From an uncultured bacterium (GTDB lineage: Bacteria; Verrucomicrobiota; Kiritimatiellia; RFP12; UBA3636), in assembly GCA_902793555.1 (NCBI GenBank), contig CADBEF010000003.1:1-33669 (forward strand): a DNA stretch of 33,669 nucleotides. The letters run 5' to 3'. A program made the position numbers and the translations under genes. Shown one piece after another: positions 28,901 to 33,669 of the stretch. The notes beneath the pieces were generated by a model. That model worked only from the letters and a program-made list of their open reading frames with translations, made no database searches and was not told the DNA's origin. Within the stretch, counting starts at the first letter, position 1, and the number at the start of each line of letters is the position of its first letter.

Positions 28901-31455
28901 GCGGACCCGGGGTCCCCTTCCGTCGAGAGGCTGACGAATCCATCCAGGTCGACGACCATGTTGGTGCAACGCCAGGCGCCTTGGACGAAGACCGGAAAGG
29001 AAAGAGGGACGGTTGCGAAACCGGAATCCGCGAAGGACGTATCGTCGAGCAGATTGGTCGCGCCGCCGAGCTCGAAGAGGGTCGCCGGGCCTTGGGATAT
29101 CCAGCCGACTTCCGTCCGGTCCGACAAGCCGTCGCCGTCCGTGTCGGCCGAAAACGGATTCGTCCCGAGCGCGGCTTCCCGCCCGTTCGCGAGCCCGTCG
29201 CCGTCCGGATCGGCCGAAAGAACTGGAGATGCCGGGGATAGGGGATCGAACCCGTGGGCGACCTCCCAGCCGTCCGGGCAGCCGTCGCCGTCCGTATCCG
29301 CCTGTTTCGGGTTGGTGCCGAGGGTCGTCACTTCGGAATCGGAAAGGCCGTCGTCGTCCGTGTCGGTTTTCACCGGATCGGTGCCGGCGACGATCTCCGC
29401 GGCGTCGGAAACGCCGTCGCCGTCCGTGTCGGTTTTGCGCCAATCCGTGTGCCGGAGCGTGACTTCGTCCTTGTTGGAAACACCGTCCCCGTCGAAGTCG
29501 GCGGTTCCGTCGGTCGGGTCGAGCGGATCGAACGGGGCATGGTCGTGCTCCCATTTGTCGTCCAGTCCGTCGTCGTCGGAATCCGAATCATTGGGATCGG
29601 TGCCGATGCGGACTTCTTCGCCATCGGAAAGGCCATCGCCGTCCGAATCCCGTGCACACGGATCCGTTTCCGCCGCGATTTCGGCTCCGTCGGACAGTCC
29701 GTCTCCATCGGCGTCCCAACATGCAGGATTCGTCCGGTGGACGGAAACTTCTTCGCCGAGCGTCAACCCATCGCCGTCCAGATCGGAATTGCCGTCGGCC
29801 GGATCGAGCGGATCCAGCCCCCGATCGGTTTCCCAGCCGTCCGGGAGCAGATCGCCGTCCGTGTCGGGATCGAGCGGATCCGTCTCGGCTGCGACCTCCG
29901 CACCGTCGGGAAGACCGTCGCCGTCGGTGTCCGACCGCGCCGGATTCGTTCCGAGTTCGAGCTCCGCGGAATCCGACAAGCCGTCGCCGTCCGTGTCCGT
30001 TTTCGACGGGTCCGAACCGAATCCGAAGTGGTATTCAAGGACGAGCCCCGGAAAAACGGCATCTGTTTCGTCGTAACCGTATTCAATGCCGCAGTCCCGG
30101 GAAGAACGGGCGCCAAGCGTAGCGGAAGTCCCCGTTCCGAGACCGGACGCGTCCGGAAACACGACGAAAACCGCGTTCGTGTCAGCCTCGGAAAACTGGA
30201 CTTGGAACGAAACGAAATCGTTGGTTCCGCCACAGCAGAAACCCACGCGAGAAAACTCGACCACCGCCGTCCGGGAGCCGTTGGTTCCCAAAACCGCCAA
30301 GGCAACGGCCGACGAAAGCGCGGGGTCGACGCGAAGGTCGTCCCAAAACGCCGCAACGGCCGCCGACGGATCGTCCGCGACGGGAATCCAGTCCGCGCGG
30401 TCGTTTGCGCTTTGCCCGCTCGAAAACGGCGGAGCTCCGGCGGACCAGCCGACGAGCCCGTTTGCGTTGACGGCGAGATTCGTCATCGACCGGCCGAACA
30501 GGCGGAACGGAATCGGGACGGGAAGCAGAACGGCGTCATCGTCCGCGTCCGTGAAGAGCACGGACCGGTTCGTGCATGCCGAAACGTCGATCCACCGCGC
30601 GAGTCCGTTCGTCCCGGCCCGTCCCCAGGAAATCTCGACGGCGTCGGGCAAACCGTCTCCGTCGGAATCGGTCGAGAACGGACTACTTCCGGCGAGAAGT
30701 TCCAAACCGTCCGGAACGCCGTCGCCGTCCGCGTCCGGATCGAGAGGATCGATCCCGAGACTCGTCTCGACCATGTCCGGCGCGCCGTCGCCGTCCGCGT
30801 CGTGCTGGTTGGCCGCCAGAAAAAAACCGGCGGCAGGCTCCGTCGCGACGGCCACCCGTGCGTAGACGTTCGTGTAAACGACGCCGAACGGAGAATCGAC
30901 TTCGTTCGTGGAAACGCGGAACCGGCGCGAAACCGCCTGTTCCCAATAGGGCAGTTCGTTCCCGAACACCTCGATCGTCCGGGACAAGTCGCCGGGATTT
31001 CCGATTTCCTCCCGGTGGATCCAGCGCCACGACGGATCTTCGAACCTGCGCTTGTGGAAGATGTCGACCGCCGCATAGTCCGCAAGGTTCGTCGCCGGCC
31101 ATTGAACCGTCATCTCGAATCGGTCTCCGTCGACGGTGAAGGTCGAGAACCGGAAGCCTTCGTTGGTGGTGCAGGAGACCGAATTCGTCCCCGATTGCCC
31201 CGTCTCCCGAATCCGTGGTATCCGGACGACCCCGGGCGGTTCTCCGCCGCGGTCCTTGCTTCCTCCCTGCACGGCGACGGCGGCGAAAAGAACGAAGGCG
31301 AACGCCCGAACCCACAACCGAGTCCGTTTCGCCCACGCGGAGAACCGGGGGAACAGACCGGACGCCTTGAGCAGCCATCCAAACCCGAACGCGCCCCAGA
31401 GAAACAGGACGAAGACGCCGAAAACGGACGCGAATTCCGGATGGCCGTTTCCCAT
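25981..31455 (-). CDS. membrane-anchored TSP3 protein with C-terminal alpha/beta hydrolase (1824 aa)
   Basis: Two N-terminal hydrophobic helices (about residues 9-29 and 50-63) flank a basic loop (KRTRLWVR), placing the rest outside the cytoplasm. Calcium-type TSP3 repeats occur in three blocks (about 215-275, 482-785 and 990-1090). Between them lie two copies of a nidogen-like beta domain (about 305-440 and 800-950; AAFWDDLRVDP.., EAFHDDLEAFP..). The C-terminal 370 residues form an alpha/beta hydrolase reminiscent of DUF900/PGAP1-like lipases. It has an oxyanion region VVFVHGFN (His1459) and nucleophile elbow LMAHSLGNMV (Ser1536). Possible acid and base lie in GTEDSVGD and ETGHLAW. An esterase or lipase acting at the cell surface or on another cell is inferred; the substrate is unknown. 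The gene begins 51 nt after infB behind a GC hairpin, with GAAGGGG before its ATG. GC content falls toward the hydrolase end. Confidence 0.9.
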   Translation of the reverse strand: MGNGHPEFASVFGVFVLFLWGAFGFGWLLKASGLFPRFSAWAKRTRLWVRAFAFVLFAAVAVQGGSKDRGGEPPGVVRIPRIRETGQSGTNSVSCTTNEGFRFSTFTVDGDRFEMTVQWPATNLADYAAVDIFHKRRFEDPSWRWIHREEIGNPGDLSRTIEVFGNELPYWEQAVSRRFRVSTNEVDSPFGVVYTNVYARVAVATEPAAGFFLAANQHDADGDGAPDMVETSLGIDPLDPDADGDGVPDGLELLAGSSPFSTDSDGDGLPDAVEISWGRAGTNGLARWIDVSACTNRSVLFTDADDDAVLLPVPIPFRLFGRSMTNLAVNANGLVGWSAGAPPFSSGQSANDRADWIPVADDPSAAVAAFWDDLRVDPALSSAVALAVLGTNGSRTAVVEFSRVGFCCGGTNDFVSFQVQFSEADTNAVFVVFPDASGLGTGTSATLGARSSRDCGIEYGYDETDAVFPGLVLEYHFGFGSDPSKTDTDGDGLSDSAELELGTNPARSDTDGDGLPDGAEVAAETDPLDPDTDGDLLPDGWETDRGLDPLDPADGNSDLDGDGLTLGEEVSVHRTNPACWDADGDGLSDGAEIAAETDPCARDSDGDGLSDGEEVRIGTDPNDSDSDDDGLDDKWEHDHAPFDPLDPTDGTADFDGDGVSNKDEVTLRHTDWRKTDTDGDGVSDAAEIVAGTDPVKTDTDDDGLSDSEVTTLGTNPKQADTDGDGCPDGWEVAHGFDPLSPASPVLSADPDGDGLANGREAALGTNPFSADTDGDGLSDRTEVGWISQGPATLFELGGATNLLDDTSFADSGFATVPLSFPVFVQGAWRCTNMVVDLDGFVSLSTEGDPGSASRPGASNPLVVEAFHDDLEAFPADLGSALRAAEVVTNGTRHFVVEWWSLGFLWQDADPTNAVSFQIDFAENATNEVCVSFFRADGDGPGAAPLSDRARGSLAVLGAATPRTELPFSFHEPVAAPGLCIVYHLGTATDPLLADTDGDGLSDSAEIAAGTNPCESDTDGDGLSDAEEAAAGTDPVATNAGGDAIDSNPDEDGLSNGMESFLGTDWHLADTDGDGVSDGDEWRQGSDPLDAADFAPRVAVETTIRFGDGSLSSSEKYEATITPISGDSRPPILFRNREFGELDEWTVFLVSNAVYEISLRHLGSNQPTPDPDYTLEVSGSDSASGLAALLLDPDELAGEHFDVPRSQFGKTARVAIVRARLLADKNRDGVIDASDNVPGPLRMWINDDRDDGSVADGESDVPTGGTVSFWNPIVCNASDDHVNGMSDLEDYFPVWLDVSEALSLLQSACPDSRISLRLTQSDAAIGIVNTDLTRTTAGAYLRNPTVAAGYATAVDVIVGSAGTEYPSSDFARLTSNPDKGVSLVEGLKSTDRPIVLELFLDGRTALRTRLPLLIVPIEGFYRWINFRGIADGPVSKSTDVFPPPGFPDSESNGKNVVFVHGFNVTEREARGWNAEMFKRLWQSGCNAKYHAVTWYGDVGYPNGMYYHSDANNAFLTAADLATYISGLSGETTLMAHSLGNMVASSAIQDWFLSVSRYFMLNAAVPAEAYDGSQWNTNSVGNRMLHPDWEEYEPRTWCSAWFTNFHDPDDSRRRLAWRGRFADVFSRTTLYNFHSGTEDSVGDQVLEVNANRPDMIDALHYSFPWTIETGHLAWQKQEFGKGRLASINWHVAGTTWAGWGFSGDNVPATTANAMTEAQLRSSPVFRHSPDTMFVSPIPYTDRCELLAYGIPALSGPAGTRVLHFSDVPGIDGARNIDMDTCRSSHQEWGRNGYPFYVRWLHSDWKNMALPYVIPLFEHFMIKGSLQ

Positions 31456-31470
31456 GCCGCCGCCCCTTCG

Positions 31471-31502
31471 GGCGCGCGCCGCGCGGCTGCGCGGCGCGCG
31501 CC
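31471..31502 (-). promoter_or_regulatory. GC-rich hairpin directly after infB
   Basis: A perfect 14-bp stem, GGCGCGCGCCGCGC (31471-31484) with 31489-31502, encloses a GGCT loop. It starts 4 nt after the infB stop and ends 15 nt before the ATG of the next gene. There is no T-tract on either side, so it is not a classic terminator. It could protect the infB transcript end, pause polymerase or reduce read-through into the accessory genes. Confidence 0.5.
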
Positions 31503-31506
31503 GGCT

Positions 31507-33669
31507 CTACAGAGTCTTGGGAAGCTCCTCGAACGCGAAGCACTCCAGGACGTCGCCCTCCTCGAAGTCGCCGAAGCCGTCGAGCAGGATGCCGCATTCC
31601 TGCGCCTGCTTGACTTCCTTGACGGTCTCCTTGAAGTGGCGGATCGTCGCGATCGGGCCCGTGAAGAGGAGCTTGCCGCGGCGCGTCACGCGCACCTTGC
31701 CGTCCGTCGTGATGAACCCGTCGTTGACGATCGAGCCGGCGACGACGCCCTCCTTGCCCAGGTCGAACACCTGCTTGACGAACGCGTGGCCGCGCACGAC
31801 CTCCTTGTATTCCACGGGCAGCAGCGCGAGCATTTCGTTCTTCACGAAGTCGAGCAGCTCGTAGATGATGCGGAACGTCTGCACGCGCACGCCGTCGTGG
31901 CGCGCGAGCGCGTTGACGCCGCTCTCGGGCGTGACGTTGAATCCGACCACGAGCGCCTTGCCGCTCGCGGCGCGCTCGATGTCGTTCACGGCGATCGCGC
32001 CGGTGCCGCTTTGGATGACGTTGCACGAGACCTTGTCGCTCTTGATCTGGGAAATCGAGTCGACGATCGCCTCGACCGAGCCCTGCACGTCGGCGCGCAG
32101 GACGAGGTTGAGAACGAGCTTCTCGGCGTTGTTCATCTGCTTGAAGATCTCGTCCACGCTGCGGGCCTGCGTGGCGCCGCCGAGGAGCTCCTCCTTGCGG
32201 GCCTGCGCGTACTGCTCCGCCAGCTCGCGGGCGCGCTTCTCGTTCTTCATCACGCGGAACTCGGCGCCCGCCTCGGGCACGCCCGAGAGGCCCATGACGG
32301 CGACGGCGCGCGAGGGACCGGCGCTGCGGACGCGGCGGCCGGTGCTCTCGGTGAGCGCGCGGATCTTGCCGTAGTGCTCGCCGCAGAGCATGACGTCGCC
32401 CACGTTGAGCGTGCCGCCCGTGACGAGGACGGACACGATCGGGCCGGAGCCCGGCGCCATCTTCGCCTCGATCACCGAGCCGTTCGCGCGGCGGTCCGGG
32501 TTGGCGCGCAGCTCGAGCACGTCCGCCTGCAGCAGGATCATGTCGAGGAGGTTGCCGACGCCGTCGCCGGTCACGGCCGAGACCTGGCAGACGACCGTCG
32601 AGCCGCCCCATTCCTCGGGGGTGAGGTTCTCGGCCTGCAGCTGCTGCATGACCTTCATCGGGTTGGCGGCGGGCAGGTCGCACTTGTTGATCGCGACCAT
32701 GATCGTCACGTGCGCGTCGCGCGCCTGCTGGATCGCCTCGCGCGTCTGCGGCATGATGCCGTCGTCCGCGGCGACGATGATCACCGCGATGTCCGTGAGG
32801 CTCGCGCCGCGGGCGCGCATCGCCGAGAAAGCGGCGTGGCCGGGCGTGTCGAGGAACGTGATCTCGCGCCCCTGGACGTCCACCGTGTAGGCGCTGATGG
32901 CCTGCGTGATTCCGCCGGCCTCGCCTTGCGCGACGTGCGCCTTGCGGATGTAGTCCATGAGCGTCGTCTTGCCGTGGTCGACGTGGCCCAGGAACGTGAC
33001 GACCGGCGCGCGCGGCACCATCTGGTCGGGACGGTCCTCGGGGATGTCGTCGTCCGCGCCCGGATCGCGCACGAACGGCTGCGCGGCGCCGCGGTTGCGC
33101 TTGGTTTTCTCGTGCTCGACCGTGAAGCCGTGGGCCGTGGCGACCTTCGTGGCGGTGTCCAGGTCGACGCTCTGGTTGATCGACGCGAGCACGCCCATTT
33201 TCATCAGCTCGGTGATGAGCTGGTTCGGGCGCAGGCCGAGGCGCTCGGCCAAGTCCTTCACGACGATCGTGCCGCCCTGCATGAGGATGGTCTTGCTCCC
33301 CGCGGCGGCGGCGGCCTCGGCGGCGCGTTCGGCGGCGCGCTCGACCTTGCGCTTGTCGCGCAGGTCCTTCTGCTTCTCGCGCTGGCGGTCGCGGATTTCG
33401 TCCGCGTTGCGGATGCGGGCGGCGTCCTTCGAAACGCCGCCGGCTCCCTGCAGGCCGCCCTTGGAGACGGCACCGGAGGGCGTGCGCTCGGCGTCCGCCG
33501 GGTGCAGCGCCGGCGCGGCCGGCTTCGGGGGCGGCGGCGCGGGCTTGATCTTGGGCGGACGGTGGAATTCGAGCACCGGCCGCGGCGCGGTGGCGCGGCG
33601 CACCGGAAGCGGCGCCAGGCCGGCGATGGCGCGCTCGGCGGCGCGGGGAACGTCCGGTTCGGCGGGGAC
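31507..33669 (-). CDS. infB: translation initiation factor IF-2 (5' end outside window)
   Basis: The frame is open to the right edge, so 720 C-terminal residues are visible and the start is missing. IF-2 is the GTPase that places initiator fMet-tRNA on the 30S subunit and promotes subunit joining. The variable N-terminal part is Pro/Ala- and Lys/Arg-rich (PPKIKPAPPPPKPAAPALHP), then comes an IF2-N type domain (VVKDLAERLGLRPNQLITEL). The GTPase motifs are all present: GHVDHGKT (near 32964-32987), GGITQ, DTPGHAAF and NKCD. Domains II-IV follow, ending DVLECFAFEELPKTL. A GTG within the frame at 33603 could be mistaken for a start, but coding clearly continues upstream. infB usually sits with nusA upstream and rbfA downstream. 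Here the downstream partner is replaced by the accessory locus. Confidence 0.97.
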   Translation of the reverse strand, partial: VPAEPDVPRAAERAIAGLAPLPVRRATAPRPVLEFHRPPKIKPAPPPPKPAAPALHPADAERTPSGAVSKGGLQGAGGVSKDAARIRNADEIRDRQREKQKDLRDKRKVERAAERAAEAAAAAGSKTILMQGGTIVVKDLAERLGLRPNQLITELMKMGVLASINQSVDLDTATKVATAHGFTVEHEKTKRNRGAAQPFVRDPGADDDIPEDRPDQMVPRAPVVTFLGHVDHGKTTLMDYIRKAHVAQGEAGGITQAISAYTVDVQGREITFLDTPGHAAFSAMRARGASLTDIAVIIVAADDGIMPQTREAIQQARDAHVTIMVAINKCDLPAANPMKVMQQLQAENLTPEEWGGSTVVCQVSAVTGDGVGNLLDMILLQADVLELRANPDRRANGSVIEAKMAPGSGPIVSVLVTGGTLNVGDVMLCGEHYGKIRALTESTGRRVRSAGPSRAVAVMGLSGVPEAGAEFRVMKNEKRARELAEQYAQARKEELLGGATQARSVDEIFKQMNNAEKLVLNLVLRADVQGSVEAIVDSISQIKSDKVSCNVIQSGTGAIAVNDIERAASGKALVVGFNVTPESGVNALARHDGVRVQTFRIIYELLDFVKNEMLALLPVEYKEVVRGHAFVKQVFDLGKEGVVAGSIVNDGFITTDGKVRVTRRGKLLFTGPIATIRHFKETVKEVKQAQECGILLDGFGDFEEGDVLECFAFEELPKTL

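Noticed and set aside
28125-29554. Long frames in both directions overlapping the TSP3 region of the 1824-aa gene
   Set aside because: They are Arg/Pro/Ser-rich shadows of the repetitive Asp/Gly codons, without start signals or domains.

Overview
This looks like a chromosomal segment of a GC-rich, Gram-negative bacterium of the Planctomycetes-Verrucomicrobia-Chlamydiae group, most plausibly Kiritimatiellota or a relative. That placement is inference. It rests on very large exported proteins built from thrombospondin type 3 (TSP3) repeats, on ExbB-type and lipoprotein genes that imply an outer membrane, and on strong avoidance of AT-ending codons. No rRNA gene is present to settle it.

Layout. 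Positions 1-1855 (minus strand) carry an acyl-CoA dehydrogenase followed by the start of an ExbB/TolQ-like proton channel gene that runs off the left edge. Positions 1940-3109 (plus strand) carry tRNA-Arg(ACG), an initiator-type tRNA-Met, a terminator and an iron-sulfur fumarase alpha subunit gene. Positions 3160-20214 (minus strand) look like one transcription unit of three exported proteins: a 1119-aa beta-propeller protein, a 249-aa coiled-coil protein and a 4222-aa TSP3/LamG surface protein, closed by a clear terminator. Positions 20216-20625 hold no gene but contain a promoter, inverted repeats and a candidate structured RNA. They are followed by an unrecognised basic 286-aa protein on the plus strand and a convergent 322-aa putative lipoprotein with its own promoter.

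The right third is the most interesting part. The translation genes infB (partial, right edge) and rbfA lie on the same strand but are separated by about 8.5 kb of accessory genes. In transcription order these are a 1824-aa membrane-anchored TSP3/nidogen-like protein with a C-terminal alpha/beta hydrolase, a 404-aa membrane-anchored partner, a decayed second copy of the hydrolase tail, and a 411-aa putative lipoprotein that is a paralogue of the 404-aa partner. The junctions overlap by a few bases. The arrangement is best read as a tandem duplication of a unit made of the hydrolase C-terminus and its partner gene. It resembles effector/immunity loci in which a toxic tip and its immunity gene duplicate together, but this is inference and other secreted enzyme-partner pairs are possible.

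Several genes (fumarase alpha, the 286-aa gene, rbfA, perhaps the propeller gene) have a -10-like hexamer ending only 7-8 nt before an ATG. This suggests leaderless transcripts are common here. The many long frames antisense to the large genes are shadows caused by codon bias and were left out.
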